A stretch of 64,000 nt of DNA from Amorphoplanes digitatis (GTDB lineage: Bacteria; Actinomycetota; Actinomycetes; Mycobacteriales; Micromonosporaceae). The position numbers and the translations under genes are program-made. The stretch lies in NCBI RefSeq assembly GCF_014205335.1, contig NZ_JACHNH010000001.1:3342501-3406500 (forward strand), read 5' to 3'. Below the pieces are notes generated by a model that was given only the letters and a program-made list of their open reading frames with translations, was not told the origin of the DNA and searched no databases. Below are positions 24,239 through 33,300 of the stretch, piece after piece (position 1 is the stretch's first letter; every line of letters starts with the position of its first letter).

Positions 24239-25786
24239 CTACGTGAGGGCGCGCTTGAGGAGCTTGCCCGTCGCGGTCATCGGCAGGGACTCGGCGAACT
24301 GGATCGTGCGCGGGTACTTGTAGCCGGCCATCTGCTCCTTGCTCCAGGCGACCAGCTCCTCCTCGGTGATCGCGGCGCCCTCCTTGAGGATCACGTACGC
24401 CTTGACCTCCTCGCCGTGGCTCGGGTGCGGCACGCCGATGACCGCGGCCAGCGACACCGCCTCGTGGGTCATCAGGACCTCCTCGACCTCGCGCGGGTAG
24501 ACGTTGAAGCCGCCGCGGATGATCATGTCCTTGGCCCGGTCGACGATGTAGTAGAAGCCGTCCTTGTCGCGCCTGCCCAGGTCGCCGGTGCGGAACCAGC
24601 CGTTGTTGAGCACCTCGGCGGTGGCCTCGGGGCGGTTGTAGTAGCCGTTCATGATGCAGTGGCCGCGGATCGCGATCTCGCCGATCTCGTCGCTGCCCTC
24701 GATGGTGTTCCAGGACTCGTCGATCAGCTTCAGCTCGACGCCCCAGATCGGAATGCCGATGGAGCCGGGGCGCGGGTCGCTGTCGGGGTCGCTGAACGTC
24801 GCGACGGGCGAGGTCTCGGACAGGCCGTAGCCCTCCAGGATGGTCACCCCGAGGCGCTGCTGGACCTCCTTGATGATCTCCAACGGGAGGCTCGAGCCAC
24901 CGCTGACCGCGACCCGCATGTTACGGGCGATCTTCTCCACGTCCACGTCCCCGGTCAGGGCGTTGAGCAGGCCCCAGTACATCGTCGGCACGCCCGCGAA
25001 GAACGTGACGTCCTCGGTCTGTAGCAGCTTGACCGCGGCCGCGGCGTCGAAGCGGGGCAGCAGCACCAGCGTCGCCGCGCTGGAGAAGCCCGCGTTCATG
25101 TTCACCGTGGAGCCGAAGGAGTGGAACAGCGGCAGCACCAGCAGGTGCGTGTCGGTGGCCGGCTTCGCCTGGAACAGCCGGTTGCTGGTCAGGGCGTTGA
25201 GGATCAGGTTCGAGTGGCTGAGCTCGGCGCCCTTGCTCTGGCCGGTCGTGCCGCTGGTGTAGAGGATGACCGCCGCGTCCGTCTCGGCCGCCGGCACGGT
25301 CTCGAAGACCGGGGACTGCCCGGTCAGCGCCCGGCCCAGCGTCTCGGCGCCCTCGATCGGCGACGGGGCGGCCGGGTCGGCGGTGACCAGGAAGAAGTGT
25401 TCGCAGCCGTCGACCTGGCCGAAACCGGCGTTGCCCTCGGTGCCCATCGGCAGGTCCGCGGTGCCCTGGAAGCAGAAGTACGCCTTCGCCTCGGAGTCGG
25501 TCAGGTGGTAGGCGATCTCGCGGCCCTTGAGCAGCACGTTCAGCGGCACGACCACCGCGCCGGCCTTGAGGATCCCGTAGTAGATCACGGGGAAGTACGG
25601 CAGGTTCGGGCACGACAGCGCGACCTTGTCGCCGCGGCCGATGCCGCGCGAGCGCAGCAGGTTGGCGACCTGGTTGGCGCCCGCGTCCACCTGGGCGTAG
25701 GTGAGGCGCTGGTCGCCGAGGACGACCGCCGCCCGGTTCGGGTAGCGCCGGGCGCTGTCCTCCAGAAAGACGGAAAGATTGATCAT
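24239..25786 (-). CDS. Long-chain acyl-CoA ligase (AMP-binding)
   Basis: A 515-residue ANL-superfamily ligase that adenylates a carboxylic acid and transfers it to CoA. The P-loop-like A3 motif AVILYTSGTTGQSKGAELSH, the A5 motif LEGYGLSETSP, A7 WFRTGDLGRRD, A8 GGFNVYPREVEE and the C-terminal catalytic lysine in LPMTATGKLLKRAL are all present. FadD-type acyl-CoA synthetase is most likely; chain length cannot be read. ATG follows GAGGAG. It is a single gene divergent from the ferredoxin. Confidence 0.92.
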   Translation of the reverse strand: MINLSVFLEDSARRYPNRAAVVLGDQRLTYAQVDAGANQVANLLRSRGIGRGDKVALSCPNLPYFPVIYYGILKAGAVVVPLNVLLKGREIAYHLTDSEAKAYFCFQGTADLPMGTEGNAGFGQVDGCEHFFLVTADPAAPSPIEGAETLGRALTGQSPVFETVPAAETDAAVILYTSGTTGQSKGAELSHSNLILNALTSNRLFQAKPATDTHLLVLPLFHSFGSTVNMNAGFSSAATLVLLPRFDAAAAVKLLQTEDVTFFAGVPTMYWGLLNALTGDVDVEKIARNMRVAVSGGSSLPLEIIKEVQQRLGVTILEGYGLSETSPVATFSDPDSDPRPGSIGIPIWGVELKLIDESWNTIEGSDEIGEIAIRGHCIMNGYYNRPEATAEVLNNGWFRTGDLGRRDKDGFYYIVDRAKDMIIRGGFNVYPREVEEVLMTHEAVSLAAVIGVPHPSHGEEVKAYVILKEGAAITEEELVAWSKEQMAGYKYPRTIQFAESLPMTATGKLLKRALT

Positions 25787-26046
25787 GTTGGTCTCCTCGA
25801 GGCTCCGCTGTGCGACGGCCTCAATCCCAACATGCCGGGGATGGTTGAAGAACCCTCCAGCCGCTTTTGTTCACCCCGCGCGGGACGCGAGCTCGCCGGC
25901 GCCGGGGCCGGACAGCCGGGACGGGACGGCCGGGCGGCCACCGGTGGTTTTCGCGGCGATCGGTACATATCCATGCCGATGTTGACCGGCGATGAGCCGC
26001 CGTGCAGTGTGGACGCGGTGACTCAACGTGATGCTTGGGAGAGCTC

Positions 26047-26241
26047 ATGAAGGTAGCCGTCGACACCCACCTGTGCATCGGGTCGGGCACGTGCGCGCTG
26101 ACCGCCCCGGCCGTCTTCGACACCGATCCCGAGGAGGCGGTCGTCGTCGTCCTCGAACCGGAGCCGCCGCCCGAGCAGTACGAGGCGGTCCGCTCGGCGG
26201 TGCTGCACTGCCCGGCAGCGGTGATCTCCCTCCTGGAATGA
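26047..26241 (+). CDS. Single-cluster 3Fe-4S ferredoxin
   Basis: A 64-residue electron carrier. Cys10, Cys16 and Cys55 (LCIGSGTC and HCP) give the three-cysteine pattern of 3Fe-4S ferredoxins that serve cytochromes P450; position 13 is Ser-Gly where a 4Fe-4S protein would have Cys. GGGAGAG precedes the ATG. No P450 gene is in the window, so the partner is elsewhere. Confidence 0.9.
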   Translation: MKVAVDTHLCIGSGTCALTAPAVFDTDPEEAVVVVLEPEPPPEQYEAVRSAVLHCPAAVISLLE

Positions 26242-26331
26242 GGGCACGGGCCTCATCGATCTTCGGTAGGTTCGAGCTGACCACTCCACGTCGGGCCGCG
26301 ACCCGGTCCGCCGACGGAAGGAAGCTCGACC

Positions 26332-27825
26332 GTGCGACGACTGCTGGTGGCCACGCTCGCCACCGCACTGACCTTGGCCGGGAGCGCGATCCCGGCGCAG
26401 GCCGCACCCGCGCCCGGCGGCGCCGGGCTCGGGGACGAGTACTTCCCCGATTACGGCAACGGCGGCTACGACGTCTCGCACTACGACGTCCGGCTGCGCT
26501 ACTACCCCGACGACGACCGGCTCACCGGCACCACCACCATCCTGGCCACCGCGACGCAGGACCTCAGCTCGTTCCACCTCGACTTCGTGCTCGACGTGGC
26601 CTCCGTGAAGGTCAACAACCGGCCCGCCGCCTTCAGCCGGGAGGGCGACCACGAACTGGTCGTCACCCCGTCGCGGGCGGTCACGCGCGGCGGTGCGATG
26701 ACCGTGGTGGTGCAGTACTCCGGCGTGCCGTCCAACAAGGTCGCGGGCGGCATCACCGCCTGGGTGCGCACCCCGGACGGCGCGCTGGCGGTCGGCCAGC
26801 CCGAGGAGGCCTGGTGGTGGTTCCCGAGCAACGACCACCCGAGCGACAAGGCCACCTTCGACGTCTCCGTCGCGGTGCCCGACGGGGTCGAGGTGGTCAG
26901 CAACGGCGTCATGCCGCGCAACCCGGCGCGTGAGATCCTCGGCTGGACCCGGTGGAGCTGGCGCTCGATCCACCCGCAGGCGACCTACCTGGCGTTCCTG
27001 GCGATCGGGCAGTACGAGATCACCCGGGACACCACGGCCGACGGCCAGCAGGTGATCAACGCGTACTCGGACCTGCTCACGCCGGCCTTCGAGGACGCGG
27101 CGAAGGCGAGCGTCGAGCGCACCGCCGAGGTGGTCGACTGGGAGAGCGGCCTCTTCGGGCCGTACCCGTTCGAGGCCCGCGGCGGCGTCGTCGCCCCGCC
27201 GGACACGCTCACCTTCGCCCTCGAGACGCAGACCCGGTCGGTCTACTCGTCGGGCTTCTTCCGCAGCGGCTCGAACACCTCGGTGGTCGTGCACGAGAAC
27301 GCACACCAGTGGTTCGGCGACAGCGTCTCGGTCGACAGGTGGAAGGAGATCTGGCTCAACGAGGGCTTCGCCACCTACGCCGAGTGGCTCTGGTCCGAGG
27401 AGCAGGGCGAGGGCACGGCCCAGGAGCTCTTCGACTACCTGTACGCGAGCAAGGACGCGGATTTCTGGACCGTCGCGCCGGCCGCGCCCGGCGCCTCGGA
27501 GATCTTCGGTGACGCCGTGTACGACCGGGGCGCGATGACCCTGCACCAGCTCCGGAACACCATCGGCGACCAGGACTTCTTCGAGCTCCTGCGCACCTGG
27601 GTGTCCGAGCACCGGTACGGCGACGCCAACACCGTCGAGTTCACCACGCTCGCCGAGAAGATCTCCGGCCAGCAGCTCGACGAGCTGTTCGACGCCTGGC
27701 TGTACACGCCGGCGAAGCCGGCCGTCCCGGGCGCCGCCGCGCTCACGGCCGCCGCCGCGCCGAAGGCGCCGAGGTCGCTCGCCGGGATCCAGCAGACCCA
27801 CGACCTGCTGCGCGCCCGGCACTGA
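26332..27825 (+). CDS. Secreted M1-family zinc metallopeptidase
   Basis: A 497-residue exported aminopeptidase-like enzyme. The N-terminus VRRLLVATLATALTLAGSAI then PAQAAPAP is a signal peptide. The zinc site is HENAHQWFGD (His321, Glu322, His325) with the third ligand Glu344 in NEGFATY, the exact M1 spacing. The usual GxMEN exopeptidase motif appears altered (ALETQTRSVY). It lacks the large C-terminal helical domain of aminopeptidase N, ending about residue 465 with a short tail. GTG is chosen for the GGAAGGAAG site and signal peptide. Confidence 0.9.
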   Translation: MRRLLVATLATALTLAGSAIPAQAAPAPGGAGLGDEYFPDYGNGGYDVSHYDVRLRYYPDDDRLTGTTTILATATQDLSSFHLDFVLDVASVKVNNRPAAFSREGDHELVVTPSRAVTRGGAMTVVVQYSGVPSNKVAGGITAWVRTPDGALAVGQPEEAWWWFPSNDHPSDKATFDVSVAVPDGVEVVSNGVMPRNPAREILGWTRWSWRSIHPQATYLAFLAIGQYEITRDTTADGQQVINAYSDLLTPAFEDAAKASVERTAEVVDWESGLFGPYPFEARGGVVAPPDTLTFALETQTRSVYSSGFFRSGSNTSVVVHENAHQWFGDSVSVDRWKEIWLNEGFATYAEWLWSEEQGEGTAQELFDYLYASKDADFWTVAPAAPGASEIFGDAVYDRGAMTLHQLRNTIGDQDFFELLRTWVSEHRYGDANTVEFTTLAEKISGQQLDELFDAWLYTPAKPAVPGAAALTAAAAPKAPRSLAGIQQTHDLLRARH

Positions 27826-27827
27826 AC

Positions 27828-27867
27828 CCCGGGCCCTGCGGGGCTCACCTGCCCTGCAGGGCCCGGG
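27828..27867. terminator. 12-bp perfect hairpin between convergent peptidase and SBP genes
   Basis: CCCGGGCCCTGC (27828-27839) and GCAGGGCCCGGG (27856-27867) are perfect inverted copies with a 16-nt loop. The hairpin lies just past the M1 peptidase stop and overlaps the last codons of the minus-strand binding protein, so it could terminate both transcripts. Confidence 0.5.
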
Positions 27868-29113
27868 TCAGCCGGTCGGCCAGGTCCGGCGGCAGCGACT
27901 CGCGCTTGCCGGTGAGCACGTTGTGCACCTGCTCGTTGAGCACCCGGCTGAAGGCCACGTAGTTCGGCGACACCGGCCGCAGCCGGGCGGTGTCGATCGC
28001 CTCGCGCAGCCGCGGCAGGTACGCGTACTTCTGCTTGATCGACTCGTCCTCGTAGACGACGGCCCGGGTGGCGGCGAAGCCGCCGTTGACGAAGAGCAGC
28101 CGCTGGCTGCGCTCGCCGGTGAGGAACTCGATGAGCGCCTGCGCCGCCCGGGGTTTGCGGGTCCGCTCCGCGATCGCCAGGTTCTGCCCGCCGAGCACGC
28201 TGACGCCCGGCAGCCGCGTCACGTCGAAGTCGAACTTCCCGCCGCCGGCCTGATCGCCGGTGCGCATCGCCCGGTACGCGACCGGCCAGTTGCGCATGAA
28301 CAGCGTCTCGCCCTCCTGGAACGCGGTGCGGCTGCTCGTCTCCTCGAAGTTCACCGAGCCCGGCAGGATCGGGCCCGGCAGGTCGTCGCGCGGCGGGGTG
28401 AGCAGGCGGGCGGCCTCGTTCCACTTCGCCAGGTCCAGGGTCACCCGGCCGTCGGCGGAGACCACGAGGTCACCGCCGCGCGACCAGACCGCCTCGAGGA
28501 AGTTGACGGTGAGTCCCTCGTAGGCGTTGAGCTGTCCGGTCCAGGCGGCCTTGAAGCCGGGCCTGACCTTGGTGGCCCTGATCGTGTCCCAGTCGAACGG
28601 CGGCCGCAGCCCCTGGTCGGTGCGGTAGTAGAGCAGGCCCGCGTCGGTGTTGAACGGCAGCGCCCACAACCGCCCGTCGTACCGGCAGGTCTGCAACGGG
28701 TTACGCATGAACGCCCGGTCCGGGCGCTCGGCGAGCAGCGACTCGTCGATGGGCCGGATCAGCCGGCGCCCGGACGGCGGCGCGGCGAACCGGGCCGTCC
28801 AGGCCACGTCGAGGTTGAAGATGTCGGTGTCGCCGTCCTCGGCCCGGCTGACCATCTCGGCGTACTGTCCGTCCGCGGCCTCGGGCAGCGTCACGATCCG
28901 GGCCCGGTTGCGCGGGTGGCTGTCGTTCCAGATGTTCACCAGCTGCTGGCGCTGCCCGCCGGGGCTGTCGTCCTGGCCACTGAGGATCACCAGCTCGCCG
29001 TCCTCGAGCTCCGGGGGCCCCGACAGCGGGCCGAAGAGGAACAGCGCGGCGATCAGCGCGGCACCCGTCAGGTTGCCGGCGACGAAGGTCATCCAGGGTC
29101 GCAGCCGTAGCAC
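27845..29113 (-). CDS. Membrane-anchored solute-binding protein of the EACC1-caspase operon
   Basis: A 422-residue family-1-type extracellular solute-binding protein. An N-terminal signal anchor (FVAGNLTGAALIAALFLFGP) has no lipobox, so the protein should stay membrane-tethered with its domain outside. The SBP core shows LVILSGQDDS, DIFNLDVAWTARFA, LWALPFNTDAGLLYYRTD, TGQLNAYEGLTVNFLEAVWS and GGQNLAIAERTRKPRAAQAL, as in sugar-binding proteins. No ABC permease or ATPase is nearby. Its GTG lies one base past the stop of the caspase fusion, so it is the last gene of that operon and is more likely a sensor than a transporter part. Confidence 0.82.
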   Translation of the reverse strand: MLRLRPWMTFVAGNLTGAALIAALFLFGPLSGPPELEDGELVILSGQDDSPGGQRQQLVNIWNDSHPRNRARIVTLPEAADGQYAEMVSRAEDGDTDIFNLDVAWTARFAAPPSGRRLIRPIDESLLAERPDRAFMRNPLQTCRYDGRLWALPFNTDAGLLYYRTDQGLRPPFDWDTIRATKVRPGFKAAWTGQLNAYEGLTVNFLEAVWSRGGDLVVSADGRVTLDLAKWNEAARLLTPPRDDLPGPILPGSVNFEETSSRTAFQEGETLFMRNWPVAYRAMRTGDQAGGGKFDFDVTRLPGVSVLGGQNLAIAERTRKPRAAQALIEFLTGERSQRLLFVNGGFAATRAVVYEDESIKQKYAYLPRLREAIDTARLRPVSPNYVAFSRVLNEQVHNVLTGKRESLPPDLADRLTRALQGR

Positions 29114-29114
29114 G

Positions 29115-31643
29115 TCAGTCGCCTTCCATATCCCAGACGGCGCGGAACATCGAGGTGAGCGCCGGTTGCAGCGAGTCCGGCCCGGCGTCGAAGCAGCGGC
29201 CGCCGCTGTCGGTGGTCAGCGCCGCGAGGGCGGCGTCGGCACAGCTCACGTCGCCGACGGCGATCACGAAGATGCGTACGCCGGCGGTCTGCGCCGCCGA
29301 CGGGCGCGGCTGCCCGCTGGTGTCCTTGCCGTCGGTGAGCACCACCAGGGTGCGCTGCGCGTCGCCGGGGCCGGCCCGCAGCGCGGCGGCGCCGCGGCGG
29401 ACGGCCTCGTAGAGCGGGGTGTCGCCGGCGGGCCGGATCCCGGCGGCCGACCGGCGCACCCGGCCGACCGGGTCGCCGCCCGCCGCGGCGATCGGCAGCA
29501 CCTCGCGGGCGCTGCGGCCGCTGAAGGTGAGCAGGCCCAGCTCGTCGCGCCGGCCCAGCCGGGACGCCGCCTGCTCGACGGCCGCCGCGGCGACCTCGAA
29601 GCGGGTTCGGTCCGGGTCGGCGGTGACGGTGTTCATCGAGCCCGACGCGTCCAGGGCCACCAGGAAGCGTCCGGGCCGGCGGGCCGCCGCGTAGAGCGCG
29701 GCGACGTCCCGGCGGGTCAGCGCGTTCGGCTCGCCCGGCACCCAGTGGGCGAACGGCCAGTCGGCGAGCGCGCCGTTCGCCGGGCCGATCGGATCGGCGG
29801 CGTCCAGGCCGATCGGCCGCAAGCCGGAGCGCAGCAGCGCCTGCCGCCCCGGCTTCTGCCGCAGCCAGCGCACGAACCAGGCCGCGTACGACCGCGCGGT
29901 GCCGCCCTGTGCGCTCCGCGGCCAGTTCAGGGTCACGGCGACCTGGCGAACGGCCGGGGTGGTGGCCGGGTAGAACGCGTGCAGCCGGTCGCCGGCGGCC
30001 GGGGCGGCGCCGCCGACGCAACCGCCGTCCGGTGCGTCGCCGCGGTTGAACCGCACCACCTGCTGCTCGGTGAGGAGCACGGCGGTGCTGCCCCGGACCC
30101 GGCGCTGGTGGCACAGCAGGGCCGCCTCGTCGCCGACGGGGTAGCCGCCGGAGTCCAGGAACCGTTCGAGGGGCTGCTCGATGTCCGTGCGGGCCAGGGC
30201 CGGGTCGAGGGTGCCGTCCTGGTAGAGGGTCGCGGTCGCCATCCGCGCGACCGCGGAGCCGGCGAAGTCGCCGCGCACGACGCCGTGGCGCCCGCCCACC
30301 GCGGCGAGCAGGGCCGGAAGGGAGAGCACGGAAGGGCGCTGCTCCTCGTCGCCGGGTATGCGGGCCCGCGCCGGGACGCCGAGCACGATCGGGGTCTGCC
30401 CGATCAGCTCCACCCGGTCGATGACGTCGCGGGAGTCCGGCGGGACCTCGTCGGCGGCGGCCGGCAGCCAGACGTCGGGGTGCGGGCCGACGTCGCGCAG
30501 GTAGTCCCGGCCGTCGCCGCCGACGCCCCAGCCCCGGCGCAGCCCCTCGGTGAGATCGTCGACGGCGGCCGGATAGACGTAGAGGTCGACCGCGCGACAG
30601 CCGTGCTGCCGCTCGGCGACCCAGCCCTCGAACCCGGCGGCGACCTCCCGGTAGGCGCCCAGCCCGCCCGGCGCGGCGGCCACCCGTACCTGCGCCGGGG
30701 CCGGGCACCCGCCGCCGGCGACGGCGCCGTCCGCCTGGATGCCGCACCCGCAGAGCAGGCCGGCGACCACCAGCAGCGGAAGCAGCACGCGGCGCGGTAG
30801 CGGGCCCCGGCCGCGCGGGACGGTGGCCGGTGCCGGCGCCGGGCGCGGCGGCGGGGGCCGGTCGGGGGCGAGATCGCGGGCGCTGTGCGCGATCCGCAGG
30901 ATCCCCTGCATCCGATGCGCGGAGTAGGTCGGGCTCTGCCGTGGCGTGGCGGCGTCGCGCCGCATCCGGGCGGCGACGTACTGGTACAACTCGTACGAGT
31001 CGACGGCGCCGTCGCGGTTCATGTCGGCCCGGCCGGTCTCGAGCCCGTGCACGACGCAGCGGGTGAACAGCCCGGCGTCCGACTCGTACGCGTGCTCGAT
31101 CGAGGTGGCGGCGGTGATCACCACCTCGCCGCGGTGGTGCCGGTCGTCCGGGTTGCCGGCCTTGTAGCCGGGCATCGGGGTGGACGCCGGTGGTTTCTCC
31201 GGGCCAAGGCCGGCGAGCACGCCGTCGTGCTGCACGAACGCGCCCGCGTAGCAGCAGTCGAGCAGCACGACGATGCGGCGGGCCGGGCTGTCGCGGATCT
31301 CCGCGCTGATGTGGTCGGCCTTCAGCCCGGTGACCCAGAGGGAGTCGCGCATCGTGTCGTGGTTGACGAAGTACAGGTTGCCGTCGCTGTCGCGCTCGCC
31401 GTGCCCGGAGATGTGCAGCAGCAGCATGTCGTCCGGGTCGGCGTGCGAGAAGAAGTCCCGCACCATCAGGCCGGCGGCGCGCACGGTGGCGTCCTGCAGG
31501 ACGGTGACCTCGAAGTCCCCGATGCGCGGGTCGCCGAGGACCCGTTCCAGCTCCGCGGCGTCCCTCGCGGTGCCGGGCAGCGGGGCGAACGCCCTGCTCT
31601 GGTAGCTCTCCGTTGCGATGATCAGCGCGCGTCTACGGCTCAG
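29115..31643 (-). CDS. Caspase-like protease / transmembrane / solute-binding-like / vWA fusion protein
   Basis: An 842-residue multidomain protein. The N-terminal caspase domain (about 1-200) has the catalytic His in HISGHGE (about His81) and Cys in LLDCCYAGAF (about Cys131), then an EF-hand-like loop DMNRDGAVDSYE. A Pro/Ala linker leads to a membrane segment LLPLLVVAGLLCGCG (about 286-302). Beyond it lies a region resembling a solute-binding protein (VRVAAAPGGLGAYREVAAGF) and a C-terminal vWA domain with an intact MIDAS DASGSM near 660. The caspase faces the cytoplasm and the rest outside. No ATG, GTG or TTG precedes the caspase domain; CTG 31643, nine bases after AGGAGG, is the best start. 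Confidence 0.82.
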   Translation of the reverse strand: MSRRRALIIATESYQSRAFAPLPGTARDAAELERVLGDPRIGDFEVTVLQDATVRAAGLMVRDFFSHADPDDMLLLHISGHGERDSDGNLYFVNHDTMRDSLWVTGLKADHISAEIRDSPARRIVVLLDCCYAGAFVQHDGVLAGLGPEKPPASTPMPGYKAGNPDDRHHRGEVVITAATSIEHAYESDAGLFTRCVVHGLETGRADMNRDGAVDSYELYQYVAARMRRDAATPRQSPTYSAHRMQGILRIAHSARDLAPDRPPPPRPAPAPATVPRGRGPLPRRVLLPLLVVAGLLCGCGIQADGAVAGGGCPAPAQVRVAAAPGGLGAYREVAAGFEGWVAERQHGCRAVDLYVYPAAVDDLTEGLRRGWGVGGDGRDYLRDVGPHPDVWLPAAADEVPPDSRDVIDRVELIGQTPIVLGVPARARIPGDEEQRPSVLSLPALLAAVGGRHGVVRGDFAGSAVARMATATLYQDGTLDPALARTDIEQPLERFLDSGGYPVGDEAALLCHQRRVRGSTAVLLTEQQVVRFNRGDAPDGGCVGGAAPAAGDRLHAFYPATTPAVRQVAVTLNWPRSAQGGTARSYAAWFVRWLRQKPGRQALLRSGLRPIGLDAADPIGPANGALADWPFAHWVPGEPNALTRRDVAALYAAARRPGRFLVALDASGSMNTVTADPDRTRFEVAAAAVEQAASRLGRRDELGLLTFSGRSAREVLPIAAAGGDPVGRVRRSAAGIRPAGDTPLYEAVRRGAAALRAGPGDAQRTLVVLTDGKDTSGQPRPSAAQTAGVRIFVIAVGDVSCADAALAALTTDSGGRCFDAGPDSLQPALTSMFRAVWDMEGD

Positions 31644-32016
31644 GGTCGGTGACCTCCTCGATGAACGCCTTGATGAGCTTGTCGACCTGCGCGTCGCTCG
31701 CGTTCGTGAGGATCAGCTCGGCCTTGCCCGTCCGGAACTCGATCTGGCCGCGGCCCTGCCGGCGCCGCCAGTCCGCGAGGTAGGTCAGCACCGCGGTGAT
31801 CACTTCCGGCTGTGCCACCACCGACATGATCAGCGTGCCCACCGCGATCAGCTCGGCGCCGCGGGCGCCCTCCGGCGCGCCGGGGCCGCGGTCCTGCGCG
31901 ACGGAGACCACGTCGTCCAGGTCGTGCAGCTCGTGCAGGAGCTTCTTCGCCGCCGTGTCGGCGGCGGTGTCGTCCTCGGCCACGACTGTGACCCGGGCCA
32001 CGATTGTCTTGCTCAC
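31633..32016 (-). CDS. EACC1 (effector-associated constant component 1) family protein
   Basis: A 127-residue protein matching the EACC1 pattern: an N-terminal strand-helix unit (IVARVTVVAEDDTAADTAAK), then GARGAELIAVGTLIMSVVAQ, PEVITAVLTYLADWRRRQGR and a final strand FRTGKAELILTN. EACC1 proteins are small constant partners found next to caspase, trypsin and other effectors in predicted NLR-like conflict systems of multicellular bacteria. It is the first gene of the operon; its 3-prime end carries the AGGAGG used by the caspase gene, whose CTG start overlaps it by 11 bases. Start is GTG with a leaderless-type promoter. Confidence 0.78.
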   Translation of the reverse strand: MSKTIVARVTVVAEDDTAADTAAKKLLHELHDLDDVVSVAQDRGPGAPEGARGAELIAVGTLIMSVVAQPEVITAVLTYLADWRRRQGRGQIEFRTGKAELILTNASDAQVDKLIKAFIEEVTDPEP

Positions 32017-32022
32017 GGCCGT

Positions 32023-32028
32023 ACCCTA
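32023..32028 (-). promoter_or_regulatory. -10 box (TAGGGT) of the EACC1-caspase operon
   Basis: On the minus strand TAGGGT ends six bases before the GTG at 32016, with no Shine-Dalgarno, suggesting a leaderless transcript for the whole operon. A CTGCAA at 18-base spacing could be the -35. Its short distance from the DUF2786 gene stop (32064) means read-through is also possible. Confidence 0.4.
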
Positions 32029-32063
32029 CACAGTGGAATCAAGATCTTGCAGAGGGTGTCCCG

Positions 32064-33215
32064 CTAGGACAGGGTCGCCTCGTCGGCCGCCGTCTGGCCG
32101 GACTCCCAGCCCTCGCGGCTGGCCACCCGGAAGCCCCGGCCCCGCACCGTCGACGGGAACGAGCGGTCCCGGGCCTCGCGGATCCGCACGTCGCGGGAGG
32201 CGAGCACGGGCAGCAGCGCGGCCGGGTCGCCGACCTGCTTCAGCGCCGCCCGGCCGGCCTCGGCGAGCCGCTCGCCGATCCGGACCGCGTAGCCGACCAG
32301 GAACGACTGCCGGAAGTTCTTGAGCCGGGACCGGCCCGCCTTGCCCCCTGGCGGCTCGGCGCGGGACATCGCCCGGTGCGCCTGCACCAGCAGCGAGGTG
32401 TGCAGCAGGTCGACCGCGTCGATGTCGGCGTCGAAGCCGAAGACGGTGGCGAAGCCGAACTCGGGTGACCAGACGACGTGGCAGCGGTTGGCCCGGGCCA
32501 CGGAGGTGAGCAGCGAGGCCTTCTCGCTCTCGTAGGGGTGATCGACCCCGATGCGCCGGGCGTACGGGATCACGGCCTCGCTGTCGCCGGCCAGCAGGGC
32601 CTCGTCGAGGCTGTGCCGCGAGATCAGCTCCTGCGCCTTGGCGGTGTACGCCTCCGCCTCGGCCGGGAACGTGGTGGCCTCGGCCTTGGCCAGCAGCGCG
32701 CGTACCCGCTCGAGCCGCGCGTCGTTCCCGGGCGCCCGCCGGGCCGGCGTCGCCTGTCCCGGCGGCGGGACCAGCATCTCGATCGGCGGCAGCCCGGCCA
32801 GCAGGCCCAGCAGCGACAGCAGGGCGTCGATGAGCGTGACCCGGTCGACCCGGCGGCGGGCGGTGACCTCCCGCAGGTAGCCGGCGTCGTCGCCCCACCA
32901 GTCCCGGGCCTCCAGCTCGACGGCCTGCGCCAGCCAGCGCGCGTCGACCGTCCGGGGCGGGAAGCCGCGCAGGTACGCGGCGACGGCGTCGACGATCAGG
33001 TGCGGCTGGACGCCGGTGCCGCGCCGGGCGACGACCCGGTGCAGCTCGGCGGGCTGCCATCCGCCGCGCCACAGCCGGGCGGTGGCGTCGAACAGGGCGG
33101 TGGTCAGGGCCGGATCGACGTCGGCCGCCGGGGCGACGGCCAGGGTGTCGAGGCCGTCCTCGTACCCGAGTCGCCCGCCGACGACCGCGCCGATCGTGTC
33201 CCGCACCGAATTCAC
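32064..33215 (-). CDS. DUF2786-domain protein
   Basis: A 383-residue cytoplasmic protein. The DUF2786 signature sits near residues 168-205: RLERVRALLAKAEATTFPAE then AEAYTAKAQELISRHSLDEA. N-terminal helices (ARLWRGGWQPAELHRVVARR) and a C-terminal part (RLKNFRQSFLVGYAVRIGER) are also typical of actinobacterial members. Its function is unknown. Start is GTG 33215. It lies 47 bases upstream of the EACC1 gene on the same strand, but the intervening -10 box suggests separate promoters. Confidence 0.85.
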   Translation of the reverse strand: MNSVRDTIGAVVGGRLGYEDGLDTLAVAPAADVDPALTTALFDATARLWRGGWQPAELHRVVARRGTGVQPHLIVDAVAAYLRGFPPRTVDARWLAQAVELEARDWWGDDAGYLREVTARRRVDRVTLIDALLSLLGLLAGLPPIEMLVPPPGQATPARRAPGNDARLERVRALLAKAEATTFPAEAEAYTAKAQELISRHSLDEALLAGDSEAVIPYARRIGVDHPYESEKASLLTSVARANRCHVVWSPEFGFATVFGFDADIDAVDLLHTSLLVQAHRAMSRAEPPGGKAGRSRLKNFRQSFLVGYAVRIGERLAEAGRAALKQVGDPAALLPVLASRDVRIREARDRSFPSTVRGRGFRVASREGWESGQTAADEATLS

Positions 33216-33300
33216 CTGGCCATGATGCCCGGCCGGACCGGGCCGGGCGGTCCAGGGAGGCGCGCGTCACCATCGCCGCGCACCTCCCGGGACCTTTCGC

